From: Bradyrhizobium sp. NAS96.2
GTDB taxonomy: Bacteria > Pseudomonadota > Alphaproteobacteria > Rhizobiales > Xanthobacteraceae
DNA: 38,696 nucleotides
Direction of reading: 5' to 3'
Assembly: GCF_001908235.1 (NCBI RefSeq)
Contig: NZ_LGHK01000099.1
Coordinates: 1-38,696, forward strand
Both the position numbers and the translations under genes were made by a program. Under the pieces are notes generated by a model. It saw only the letters and a list, made by a program, of their open reading frames with translations. It had not been told where the DNA came from and ran no database searches. Of this stretch, positions 22,880-31,159 are shown one piece after another (position 1 is the first letter of the stretch; every line of letters begins with the position of its first letter).

Positions 22880-24931
22880 GTGCCCTTTCCGACCACAAGT
22901 CTGCCGCTCGCCCGCGCCTTGGCTGAGCGCAACTACGAACAACCCACCCCCGTCCAGCTCGCCGTGCTCGCGGACGATGCCGTTGGCCGCGACCTCCTGG
23001 TTTCCGCCCAGACCGGTTCGGGCAAGACCGTTGCCTACGGATTGGCCATGGCGAAGGACCTGCTCGGCGACAGCGAGCGGTTCGAGCCGGCCGGCGCACC
23101 GCTGGCCCTGATCGTGGCGCCGACGCGCGAACTCGCTTTGCAGGTCCAGCGCGAGCTCGCATGGCTATATGAGCATGCTGACGCACGCGTCGTTTCCTGC
23201 GTCGGCGGCATGGACCCGCGCCGCGAGCAGCGCGAGCTTGCCGAAGGCGCCCACATCGTGGTCGGGACGCCCGGCCGGCTCTGCGACCATCTGCGGCGCG
23301 GTCGTCTCGACATCTCGGGATTGCGGGTCGTCGTGCTCGACGAGGCCGACGAGATGCTCAATCTCGGCTTCCGCGAGGACATGGAATTCATCCTCGAGAC
23401 CACGCCGGAGACGCGCCGCACCCTGTTGTTCTCGGCGACGTTTCCGCGCGGCATCGTCGCGCTGGCCAAGCAGTATCAGCAGCAGGCGTTTCGCGTCGAG
23501 GTCGCGGGCGACGAAGGCGGTCACGCCGACATCGAGTACCGCGCCATCCGCGTCGCCGCCGACGATGTCGAGCACGCGGTCGTCAACGTGCTGCGCTTCC
23601 ATGAGGCGCCGAGCGCGCTGGTGTTCTGCAACACGCGGGAAGCCGTCAGGCATTTGCAGGCGGCGCTGCTGGAGCGCGGTTTCTCGGTGGCCGCGCTGTC
23701 GGGCGAAATGACCCAGAACGAGCGGACCCAGGCGCTGCAGGCGTTGCGCGACGGGCGGTCGCGGGTGTGCGTCGCGACCGACGTCGCGGCGCGCGGCATC
23801 GATCTGCCTAGCCTCGATCTCGTCATCCATGCGGATCTGCCGAAGGATCCCGAGGTGATGCAGCATCGCTCGGGCCGCACCGGCCGTGCCGGCCGCAAGG
23901 GTGTCAGCATCCTGCTGGTGCCGCCGGCACGACGGCGGCGCGCCGAATTGCTGCTCGATCTCGCCGGCATCGATATTGTCTGGGGCTCCGCGCCGCAGGC
24001 CGAGGAGATCCGCAAGCTCGACCATGATCGCCTGTTGAAGGATGCGGTGTTCTCCGAAGAGGCGACGCCGGACGATCTGGCCCTCGCGCAGGCCTTGCTT
24101 GCCGAACGCTCGCCCGAGGCGATCGCCGCGGCGCTTGCCCGGCTCTATCGCGCGCGGCTGCCGGCGCCCGAGGACATCCTCGATCCCGGCGAGGGGCGGG
24201 GCCGCGAGCGCGGCGAGCGCCCCTCGCGCCGAGACGATCGTCCCGCCGGGCCGCGATCGAAGACCGGGAAGTCTCCGCGTCATGGCATGGAGGAGGCCAC
24301 GGTCTGGTTCCGCGCCGCGATCGGGCGCCGCAAGAATGCCGAAGCCCGCTGGCTGTTGCCGATGATCTGCCGCCGTGGCGGCATCGACAAGCGCGACATC
24401 GGCGCCATCAAGATCACGGACACGACTACCGAGTTCGAGATCGCCGCGCGGGTCGCGGATTCCTTCGCCGTCAAGATCAAGCGTCCGGACAAGGAAGACA
24501 GCATCCGCATCGAACCGCTGGCGGACAGCCCGCAGGGCGAGGCGCGCGCCGAGAAGCCGGCACGCAAGCCCAGGCCCGATCCGAGGTACGAGCCTTGGCG
24601 CGATCAGGACGACGGCGGGCACCGCGCGCCGCGCGGCGACGAGCCGCGTGAACACACGGCAGCAAAGCGCCACGGCAAGCCGGATCGCGAGGCCAAAGCG
24701 TTTTCGAGGGAAGGTGCGAGCGGTTCGCGCGAAGACCAAGCGTCAAAGCGAGACTCCAGAGCCCCGTTTCGATTCGATCGGAACGAAAAGGGTGCGAGGC
24801 CGACATCGGGCGATGAGCCCAGGTTCGGCAAGAAAAAGAAGCATCGGGGCAAGGCCGGACACACGCAGTGGCCAGAGGTGTCGGCGAAACCAAAGTTCGG
24901 CAAGAAGCCGAAGAAGAAGCGGCGGGGCTAG
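22880..24931 (+). CDS. DEAD-box RNA helicase with DbpA-type RNA-binding domain
   Basis: A 683-residue helicase. Walker A AQTGSGKT (43-50), PTRELALQ, DEAD (154-157), SAT (185-187) and HRSGRTGRAGRKG mark both RecA-like domains. A DbpA-type RNA-binding domain follows (TVWFRAAIGRRKNAEARWLLPMICRRGGIDKRDIGAIKI...), then a disordered basic tail ending KKPKKKRRG. Such proteins remodel rRNA or mRNA during ribosome assembly and cold stress. The start is GTG 22880 (VPFPTTSLPLARAL); the longer frame from 22802 carries unlikely residues. Within the tail, bases 24695-24785 are a translated copy of a palindromic intergenic repeat. Confidence 0.92.
   Translation: MPFPTTSLPLARALAERNYEQPTPVQLAVLADDAVGRDLLVSAQTGSGKTVAYGLAMAKDLLGDSERFEPAGAPLALIVAPTRELALQVQRELAWLYEHADARVVSCVGGMDPRREQRELAEGAHIVVGTPGRLCDHLRRGRLDISGLRVVVLDEADEMLNLGFREDMEFILETTPETRRTLLFSATFPRGIVALAKQYQQQAFRVEVAGDEGGHADIEYRAIRVAADDVEHAVVNVLRFHEAPSALVFCNTREAVRHLQAALLERGFSVAALSGEMTQNERTQALQALRDGRSRVCVATDVAARGIDLPSLDLVIHADLPKDPEVMQHRSGRTGRAGRKGVSILLVPPARRRRAELLLDLAGIDIVWGSAPQAEEIRKLDHDRLLKDAVFSEEATPDDLALAQALLAERSPEAIAAALARLYRARLPAPEDILDPGEGRGRERGERPSRRDDRPAGPRSKTGKSPRHGMEEATVWFRAAIGRRKNAEARWLLPMICRRGGIDKRDIGAIKITDTTTEFEIAARVADSFAVKIKRPDKEDSIRIEPLADSPQGEARAEKPARKPRPDPRYEPWRDQDDGGHRAPRGDEPREHTAAKRHGKPDREAKAFSREGASGSREDQASKRDSRAPFRFDRNEKGARPTSGDEPRFGKKKKHRGKAGHTQWPEVSAKPKFGKKPKKKRRG
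24695..24785 (+). repeat. Palindromic repeat inserted in frame in the helicase
   Basis: Aligned to the reverse complement of 20372-20462 it shares AAAGCGTTTTCGAG, CGGTTCGCG, GAAGA, GCGTCAAA and GATCGGAACG-like ends, with scattered substitutions. It is in frame and encodes about 30 residues (from AKAFSREG to RFDRNEK) of the disordered tail. Confidence 0.65.
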
Positions 24932-24977
24932 CCGCACTTGGTGCCACGCTAAGTGAGGTGAGCAGGCTGCTCAGGCA

Positions 24978-25013
24978 CCCTCCCCCCTTGTGGGCCCCCG
25001 CAAGGGGGGAGGG
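24978..25013. terminator. Long G/C hairpin after the helicase
   Basis: Arms CCCTCCCCCCTTG (24978-24990) and CAAGGGGGGAGGG (25001-25013), a 13 bp perfect stem with a ten-base loop, between the convergent helicase and cyclase genes. There is no T tract, so it may be a dispersed repeat that happens to block transcripts from both sides. Positions 25014-25109 hold nothing recognised. Confidence 0.5.
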
Positions 25014-25109
25014 AGCCCTTCCGCCAGTGCGTCCCTTACAACTGCGATGCACTGGGTTATCCGACGGGCAGCGCGGCAAAATGCGTCAACAACTCTTCAC
25101 GACGATGTC

Positions 25110-26603
25110 TCACGCCACCAGCGCGATCTTCGGCGCCGTTGCGAGCACCGACTGGTTGCGGCCGTTGGCCTTGGCGGCGTAGAGCGCCTTGTCGGCGGCT
25201 TCGATGAGGTCGGACCATTGCTGGCCGGCGAGCGGCCGCATGCTGGCGACGCCGATGCTGACCGTCGTGATCAGCTCGCCCTCGCACCATTGCTGGACCT
25301 TGCCACGGATGGTCTCGGCCAGGTTGAAGGCCTCGAGCGTGGTCATGTTGGGCAGCAGCACGGCGAATTCCTCGCCGCCGAAGCGCGCCGGGCAATCGCC
25401 GGCGCGGCGCACTGCATCCGAAATGCAGATCGCGATGCCGACCAGCACCTGGTCGCCGGCCTGATGCCCATAGGTGTCGTTGTAGGCCTTGAAATGATCG
25501 GCATCGATCATCAACAGCGCAACCGGCTGGCCGTACCGGCTGGCGCGGCGCCATTCGCGCTCGATTTCGGTATCGAACTTGCGCCGGTTCTTCAGGCCGG
25601 TGAGGGCGTCGGTGGTCGCCAGCTCCTCGAGCTTGTCCTCGGCGTCGCCGCGGCGAACGATCTCGCGCGCGAGCACCAGCGTCGCGCCGAGCACGAACAG
25701 CACCAGAAAGCCCATGATCGCGCCGATCCGGATTGCCTCGGTGCGCCAGAGATTGAAGACGACTTCGAGCGGCTTGCCGACCACGACGTAAAGCGGCCCG
25801 CTGCCGCTGCGCCGGACATAGAGACGTGCCGTGTCGTCGACCGGGCCCCTGCCGGAGAACGCGCCGCCGATCTTCAGGTTCTCGGATTTCCAGTCCATCT
25901 GGTCGACGAGGTTCTTGCCGATCACGTCGAGATCGAACGGCGTCCGCATGATGATGGTGCGGTCGTTGCGCAGAACGGTGATGGTGTCGCCCGGCACGAG
26001 GTTCAGCCGCCCGAACAGATCGTGGAAATAGCTGAAGCGGATCGAACCGACCACGACGCCGAGAAAGCGGCCGTCCTCGCCGACGATGCGTCGGCTCAGC
26101 ACGATAGCGTAGGCGCCGCGATGCAGCATCGGCCGGCTGACATACAGCCCGGTGTCGGGATGGTCGCGCTGGACGGTGAAATACTCCTCGTCGCTGCGGT
26201 TCTCCGGCTGCGGATCGAGGCTCGCCGCGTCGATGGTCAGATCGCCTTTGCTGTCGAACACCTGGATCGCGCCGAAATGCTTTGCGGTCGCGGCGTGGTC
26301 GAACAGGATCAGCTGGCGCAGTTCCTTGCTGACATTGCGGATCTCCGGCATTTCCAGATTGCTGGCGACCGCCCGCAGCGACAGGTCGTAGAGCTCGATG
26401 TTGCGGCTGATGTCGGCCTCGATGCCCGACGCCAGATTCTCCAGGGTGCGTCGGGCCAGTTGCTCCTCGCCGCGGCGCATGTCGAACATCACGCCGGCGC
26501 AGACCGCGGAGAAGCCGAGGACGGTCGCAACCGACACAACGACCAGCAGCTTTGCCGATAGCCGCCAGCGCCGCCTTGCGTCGTGTCCCCGTCGAAATGG
26601 CAT
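25110..26603 (-). CDS. Membrane diguanylate cyclase with periplasmic Cache-type sensor
   Basis: A 497-residue protein. The first membrane helix is at about residues 15-40 (LSAKLLVVVSVATVLGFSAVCAGVM), the second at about 295-315 (IGAIMGFLVLFVLGATLVLA); between them lies a periplasmic Cache-like sensor of about 250 residues. The GGDEF domain (about 325-480) carries GGEEF at 409-413 with an RAGD inhibitory I-site five residues upstream. It should make c-di-GMP in response to an outside ligand and be product-inhibited. Start 26603 is preferred over 26630 because GGAG lies seven bases upstream. Confidence 0.92.
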   Translation of the reverse strand: MPFRRGHDARRRWRLSAKLLVVVSVATVLGFSAVCAGVMFDMRRGEEQLARRTLENLASGIEADISRNIELYDLSLRAVASNLEMPEIRNVSKELRQLILFDHAATAKHFGAIQVFDSKGDLTIDAASLDPQPENRSDEEYFTVQRDHPDTGLYVSRPMLHRGAYAIVLSRRIVGEDGRFLGVVVGSIRFSYFHDLFGRLNLVPGDTITVLRNDRTIIMRTPFDLDVIGKNLVDQMDWKSENLKIGGAFSGRGPVDDTARLYVRRSGSGPLYVVVGKPLEVVFNLWRTEAIRIGAIMGFLVLFVLGATLVLAREIVRRGDAEDKLEELATTDALTGLKNRRKFDTEIEREWRRASRYGQPVALLMIDADHFKAYNDTYGHQAGDQVLVGIAICISDAVRRAGDCPARFGGEEFAVLLPNMTTLEAFNLAETIRGKVQQWCEGELITTVSIGVASMRPLAGQQWSDLIEAADKALYAAKANGRNQSVLATAPKIALVA

Positions 26604-26719
26604 GTCCCGCTCCAAGGCGCCGTCATGCAACGGGAAATCTTGTTGTCGCCTTAAATGGCGACAGCGGCCGCCGAATGGGTTAACGGGTGGTTGCTGGAAC
26701 CCTGAGCCTTGAGGATGAT

Positions 26720-26998
26720 GTGAACGACTACGACGCGCTGCGGGATTATCTGAAGGAGCAGCATCTGCCCGAATTCGTGCTGACCTTCGAGCAGATCGAG
26801 GAGATCATCGACGCCTCGCTGCCGCGCGCCGCGCAGCGCGCGTCGTGGTGGGAAACCCTGCGCAGTCCGCAGGAGAAGATGCCGCAGCGCGAAGCCTGCC
26901 TCGAGGCCGGCTACATCGCCACCCGCCAGGCCGACGGCAAGAGCGTCAAGTTCAAGCGCATGCCCGCTCGTCGTCCCGGCGAACGCCGGGACCCATAA
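26720..26998 (+). CDS. DUF7662-like small protein
   Basis: A 92-residue protein. VNDYDALRDYLKEQ, then LTFEQIEEIIDASLPRAA, SWWETLRSP, ACLEAGYIATRQADGKSVKFKR matches the pattern of DUF7662, a short family of unknown role (often found with restriction-like or mobile genes). GTG 26720 is favoured by GAGGA just upstream over 26687. The last ten residues (ARRPGERRDP) are encoded by the palindromic repeat at 26971-27088, which has replaced or extended the natural C-terminus. Divergent from the cyclase at 26603. Confidence 0.7.
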   Translation: MNDYDALRDYLKEQHLPEFVLTFEQIEEIIDASLPRAAQRASWWETLRSPQEKMPQREACLEAGYIATRQADGKSVKFKRMPARRPGERRDP

Positions 26999-27088
26999 CC
27001 ACAGGGCGTTGTGGTTACGAAGGCAACTGGCCCCCAGCGCGTCGTGGACAGGCCGCGGCGTATAGGTCCCGGCTCAAGGCCGGGACGA
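26971..27088. repeat. Palindromic repeat (TCGTCCCGGCGAA...GGGACGA)
   Basis: Left arm TCGTCCCGGCGAACGCCGGG begins at 26971 and the right arm CCCGGCTCAAGGCCGGGACG ends at 27088. The element recurs at 38171-38289 and, as a half, at 38517-38541. It overlaps the end of the DUF7662-like gene and stops seven bases before the next stop codon. Confidence 0.85.
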
Positions 27089-27094
27089 CAAGAG

Positions 27095-29971
27095 CTAACT
27101 CGCAGCTTCCAGCCGTTCCTCGGTGAGAAGGCGCGTCGCGGCGTCGGCGTCCATCGGCTCGCCGAAAGCAAAGCCCTGCGCGTATTCGCAGCCAAGCTGG
27201 TAGAGCTCGACGGCGTCGGAGTCTGTCTCCGCGCCCTCCGCGACCACCTCCATGCCGAGATCATGCGCCAGCGCGATGATCGATTTCAGGATCACCGGGC
27301 GGGTGCCGCGGCTGGTGGTGCGGACGAACGACTGGTCGATCTTGATGGTGTCGAACGGGAAGCGCTGCAGATAGGACAGCGAGGAGTGGCCGGTGCCGAA
27401 ATCGTCGAGCGACAGCCCGGTGCCGAGCTCGCGGATCCGCGCCAGCATCTGCGCGGCGTGCTCCGGATTCTCCATGACCAGCGATTCCGTCAGCTCCAGC
27501 TTCAGCGTGCCGCGCGCCACGGTGGAGCGCGACAGCACGGTTCTGATATCGTGGATCAGATCGTGGCGCAGCAATTGCCGTGACGACACGTTGACCGACG
27601 CGAAGATCGGCTCGCGCGCCCGCATTGCGCGCTGCCACACCGCGAGCTGGCGCGCGGTCTGGTCCATCACGAACATGCCGAGATCGACGATCAGGCCGGT
27701 CTCCTCGGCGACGTTGATGAATTCCGACGGCGACATCCGGCCGAGCTTGGGATGGTCCCAGCGCGCCAGAGCCTCGAAGCCGGCGATCGCGCGATCCTCC
27801 AGCCGCACGATCGGCTGGTACAGGATCGTGATCTCCTGCCGCTCGATGGCGCGGCGCAGGTCGCTCTCCAGCGTCAGGCGGTCGGTCTTCCGCGCCCGCA
27901 TAGCCGGCTTGTAGACGTCGATGCGGTCGCCGCCGATCCGCTTGGAATGATACATCGCAAGCTCGGCGTCCTTGATGATCTCGTCGGTCAGCGGCGCCGC
28001 CGGATCGGACAGCGCAAGCCCGATCGAGGCGGTCAGGAAGATCTCGCGATCGTTGAACGCGATCGGCGCGCGGATGGTCTTGCGGATGGTCTCGGCGAAA
28101 TTGGTGATCCGCGCCGGGTCCTGCTCGGACAGCAGGATCAGGCCGAACTGGTCGCCGGCCATGCGCGCCAGCGTGTCCTGCGGCTTGAGGATGCGGGTCA
28201 GCCGGCGCGCCAGCGTCAGCAGGATCGAATCGCCCACCGCGATGCCGACGGAATCGTTGACCTGCTTGAAGCGGTCGAGGTCGATCACCATCAAGGTCGG
28301 CCGCAGGTTCGGCATGGTCTTGGCGAGGTTCGCCACCGCGCAGAGGCGGTCCATGAACAGCCGGCGGTTCGGCAGGCCGGTCAGATTGTCATGCACCGAG
28401 TCGTGCAGCATCCGCTCTTCGGAGTTCTTGAACTCGGTGACGTCGGTGAGGGTGCCGACCACGCGCGAGACCTCGCCGTCGGAGCCGACCACCGGCCGCG
28501 CCTTCAGCGCGAACCACATGAAGTGGCCGTCGGGCGTCCGCAGCCGGAAATCCTGCACCAGGCGGCCGCGGCGCTGGTCGAGCACGCTGTCGAGCGCGGC
28601 GCGGAAGCGGTCCTGGTCGAGCGGGTGCAGCACCTCGAGCCATTTCGCCGCCGGGCCTTCCAGCGTGCCGCGCTTGAGGCCGAGCAGCGCCTCGGTCTCG
28701 GGGCTGGTGAACACCTTGTCGGCGGAGACGTCCCAGTCCCAGATCAGGTCGCCGGAGCCGGTCAGCGCCAGTGCGCGGCGCTCGACATCGGAGACGACGC
28801 CGGTGGTGGCGCCGCCGCCGGCGAAGGCGTGCTGCATCACCGTAAATCCGATCAGCATCACGATCAGCACCAGGCCGCCGAGCAGCGCGGGGCCGACGAT
28901 ATCGTTGGTGACGGAGCCCGCGACCGTCATGCCGGCTGCGACCACCCAGACCACCAGCAGGAACCAGGTCGGGATCAACAGCACCGCGCGGTCGAAGCCG
29001 TGGGTGGAGAGATAGACGATCAGCGCGAAGCCGGCGAAGGCGATCATGACCAGCGACATCCGCGCGATGCCGGAGGCGACCGCGGGATCGAACAGCGCCA
29101 GCGCCACCAGCGAGCCGAGGAAGACGAGCCAGCCGATCGTGATGTGCGAGTAGCGCACATGCCAGCGACTGAGATTGAGATAGGCGAACAGGAACACCAG
29201 CAATGTCGCCGCGAGGATCGCCTCGCCCGCCGCGCGCCAGACGCGCTCGGCGTTGTTCGACATGTCGAGCACCTTGCCCCAGAAGCCGAAGTCGACGCCG
29301 ATATAGACCAGCACCGCCCAGGCCAGCGCCGCGGCGGCGGGGAACATGATGCTGCCCTTGACCACAAACAAAATCGTGAGCACGAGCGCGAGCAGGCCCG
29401 AGATGCCGATCACGATGCCCTGGTACAGCGTGAACGAGTTGACCTTGTCCTTGTAGGCGTCGGGTTCCCACAGATAGAGCTGCGGCAGCTTGTCGGTGCG
29501 CAGCTCCGCGACATAGGTGACGACGGCGCCGGGATCGAGCGTGATGCGGAACACGTCGGCGGTCGGGCTCTCCTGCCGCTCGGGGCGATCGCCGACCGAC
29601 GGCGTGATGGTCGCGATGCGCGACAGGCCGAGGTCGGGCCACAACAGGCCCGACGACACGATGCGATAATGCGGCGCGACGATCAGGCGGTCGAGCTGGT
29701 CGTCGGTGTTGTTGGCGAGCGCGAACACCACCCAGTTTTGGCCGCCTTCGCGGGCGCGAACCTCGATGCGGCGCACGATGCCGTCGGTTCCCGGTGCGGT
29801 GGAGACTTGGATGCGGTCGGTTTCGCTGCGTTGATGGTCGAGAACCGCCGTCAAATCGATCGCCGGCGCATCGCTGCGCACGCTGACGGCGTCGATCGCA
29901 TACGCGTCAGGCGCAGCGGCAAACATCATGAGGCCCAGCGCGAGCAGCGCAAGGCACCTGATCAGACGCAA
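27095..29971 (-). CDS. 7TM-PAS-GGDEF-EAL protein (predicted c-di-GMP phosphodiesterase)
   Basis: A 958-residue protein. Signal peptide 1-25; a periplasmic domain to about 180; about seven membrane helices between 180 and 375 (7TMR-DISM-like layout); a PAS domain at about 400-515; GGDEF domain at about 520-685 with a degenerate site AGDQF (605-609), so it is probably not a cyclase; EAL domain about 700-950 with EALARW at 733 and LDDFGTGHSSLSYLQ, so probably an active phosphodiesterase. The degenerate GGDEF may bind GTP and regulate the EAL. Starts at TTG 29971 (GGAG upstream). Same strand as the quinone oxidoreductase 120 bases upstream. Confidence 0.92.
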   Translation of the reverse strand: MRLIRCLALLALGLMMFAAAPDAYAIDAVSVRSDAPAIDLTAVLDHQRSETDRIQVSTAPGTDGIVRRIEVRAREGGQNWVVFALANNTDDQLDRLIVAPHYRIVSSGLLWPDLGLSRIATITPSVGDRPERQESPTADVFRITLDPGAVVTYVAELRTDKLPQLYLWEPDAYKDKVNSFTLYQGIVIGISGLLALVLTILFVVKGSIMFPAAAALAWAVLVYIGVDFGFWGKVLDMSNNAERVWRAAGEAILAATLLVFLFAYLNLSRWHVRYSHITIGWLVFLGSLVALALFDPAVASGIARMSLVMIAFAGFALIVYLSTHGFDRAVLLIPTWFLLVVWVVAAGMTVAGSVTNDIVGPALLGGLVLIVMLIGFTVMQHAFAGGGATTGVVSDVERRALALTGSGDLIWDWDVSADKVFTSPETEALLGLKRGTLEGPAAKWLEVLHPLDQDRFRAALDSVLDQRRGRLVQDFRLRTPDGHFMWFALKARPVVGSDGEVSRVVGTLTDVTEFKNSEERMLHDSVHDNLTGLPNRRLFMDRLCAVANLAKTMPNLRPTLMVIDLDRFKQVNDSVGIAVGDSILLTLARRLTRILKPQDTLARMAGDQFGLILLSEQDPARITNFAETIRKTIRAPIAFNDREIFLTASIGLALSDPAAPLTDEIIKDAELAMYHSKRIGGDRIDVYKPAMRARKTDRLTLESDLRRAIERQEITILYQPIVRLEDRAIAGFEALARWDHPKLGRMSPSEFINVAEETGLIVDLGMFVMDQTARQLAVWQRAMRAREPIFASVNVSSRQLLRHDLIHDIRTVLSRSTVARGTLKLELTESLVMENPEHAAQMLARIRELGTGLSLDDFGTGHSSLSYLQRFPFDTIKIDQSFVRTTSRGTRPVILKSIIALAHDLGMEVVAEGAETDSDAVELYQLGCEYAQGFAFGEPMDADAATRLLTEERLEAAS

Positions 29972-30091
29972 TGTCAGTACTCCGCGATCGACAAACTGCC
30001 CGGGCCCGGCGACCGGCCCGGAGGTGGCGCGATAAATGACACGAAAGCGAAGGGAATCAAAGGGTTTCCGCCCCTGCTTCCGTTGCGAGAG

Positions 30092-31090
30092 TTAAACCAC
30101 CAACACAATTTTGCCAATATGTTCGCTGGTCTCCATGCGCCGGTGCGCGTCGGCGGCCTTTTCCAGCGGGAATGTGCTGTCCATCAGCGGTTTGACGCGG
30201 CCTTCGCGCAGCAGCGGCAGCACTTTCGCCTCGATCGCCGCGACCATCGCCGCCTTGTCCGCATTACTACGGGGGCGCAGGGTCGAGCCGGTGTGGTGCA
30301 GCCGCTTGACCATCAGCTTGGCGAAATTGGCCGTGGCCTTCGGTGTTCCCGACAGGAACGCGATCTGGACGATGCGGCCCTCGACGGCGGCGGCATCGTA
30401 GTTCCGGTCGATATAGTCGCCGCCGACCATGTCCAGGATGACGTTGGCGCCATTGCCGCCGGTCGCCTTCTTCACTGCCTCGACGAAATCCTCGGTCTTG
30501 TAGTTCACCGCATGATCGGCGCCGAGCTTGAGGCAGGCATCGGCCTTGTCCTGCGAGCCGACGGTGACGATCACCTTGGCGCCGAATGCCTTGGCGAGCT
30601 GGATCGCCATCGTGCCGATGCCCGAGGAGCCGCCGTGAATCAGCAGCGTCTCGCCGGCCTGCAGCGCGCCGCGCTCGAACACATTGTGCCACACCGTCAT
30701 CAGCGTTTCCGGAATCGCACCCGCTTCCTGCATCGACAGTGAGGGCGGCACGGTCATCGCCTGCGCGTCCTGCGCGATGCAATATTGCGCGTAGCCGCCG
30801 CCGGCGACGAGCGACATCACCTTGTCGCCGATCTTGTGCTTGGCGCCTTCGCCGAGCGCCACCACTTCGCCTGCGATCTCGAGGCCGGGCAGGTCGCTCG
30901 CGCCGGGCGGCGGCGGATAGGAGCCGGAGCGCTGCGCAACGTCGGGACGGTTGACGCCGGCGGCCGCGACCTTGACCAGGATCTCGCCGGCCTTCGGCAC
31001 CGGCAGCGCGCGGGTCTCCGGCACCAGCACCTCCGGGCCACCGGGCTTGCTGATGGCAACGACGGTCATTTGCGCGGGCAGGTTTGTCAT
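30092..31090 (-). CDS. NAD(P)H:quinone oxidoreductase (zinc-independent MDR)
   Basis: A 332-residue medium-chain dehydrogenase/reductase of the QOR/PIG3 type. No catalytic zinc ligands are present. Nucleotide site: LLIHGGSSGIGTMAIQLAKAFGAKV; other motifs NRPDVAQRSGSYPPPPGASDLPGLEIAGEVVALG and LRPRSNADKAAM (typical of the PIG3 group). It reduces quinones with NADPH in the cytosol. ATG 31090 is preceded by a fair GGGA; an internal ATG at 31069 is possible. It lies 69 bases downstream of the frameshifted metG on the same strand. Confidence 0.92.
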   Translation of the reverse strand: MTNLPAQMTVVAISKPGGPEVLVPETRALPVPKAGEILVKVAAAGVNRPDVAQRSGSYPPPPGASDLPGLEIAGEVVALGEGAKHKIGDKVMSLVAGGGYAQYCIAQDAQAMTVPPSLSMQEAGAIPETLMTVWHNVFERGALQAGETLLIHGGSSGIGTMAIQLAKAFGAKVIVTVGSQDKADACLKLGADHAVNYKTEDFVEAVKKATGGNGANVILDMVGGDYIDRNYDAAAVEGRIVQIAFLSGTPKATANFAKLMVKRLHHTGSTLRPRSNADKAAMVAAIEAKVLPLLREGRVKPLMDSTFPLEKAADAHRRMETSEHIGKIVLVV

Positions 31091-31159
31091 GGCTGGTCCC
31101 TGGTCAGAGAAGAGGATTGGCGGATGGCATACCGCCTTTTCCAACGAAGCGAAACGCCA

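Noticed and set aside
27752..30742. 996-codon plus-strand frame antisense to the 7TM-GGDEF-EAL and quinone oxidoreductase genes
   Set aside because: Composition (Arg/Asp/Gln/His-rich) is that of a high-GC shadow, and it covers two well-supported genes.
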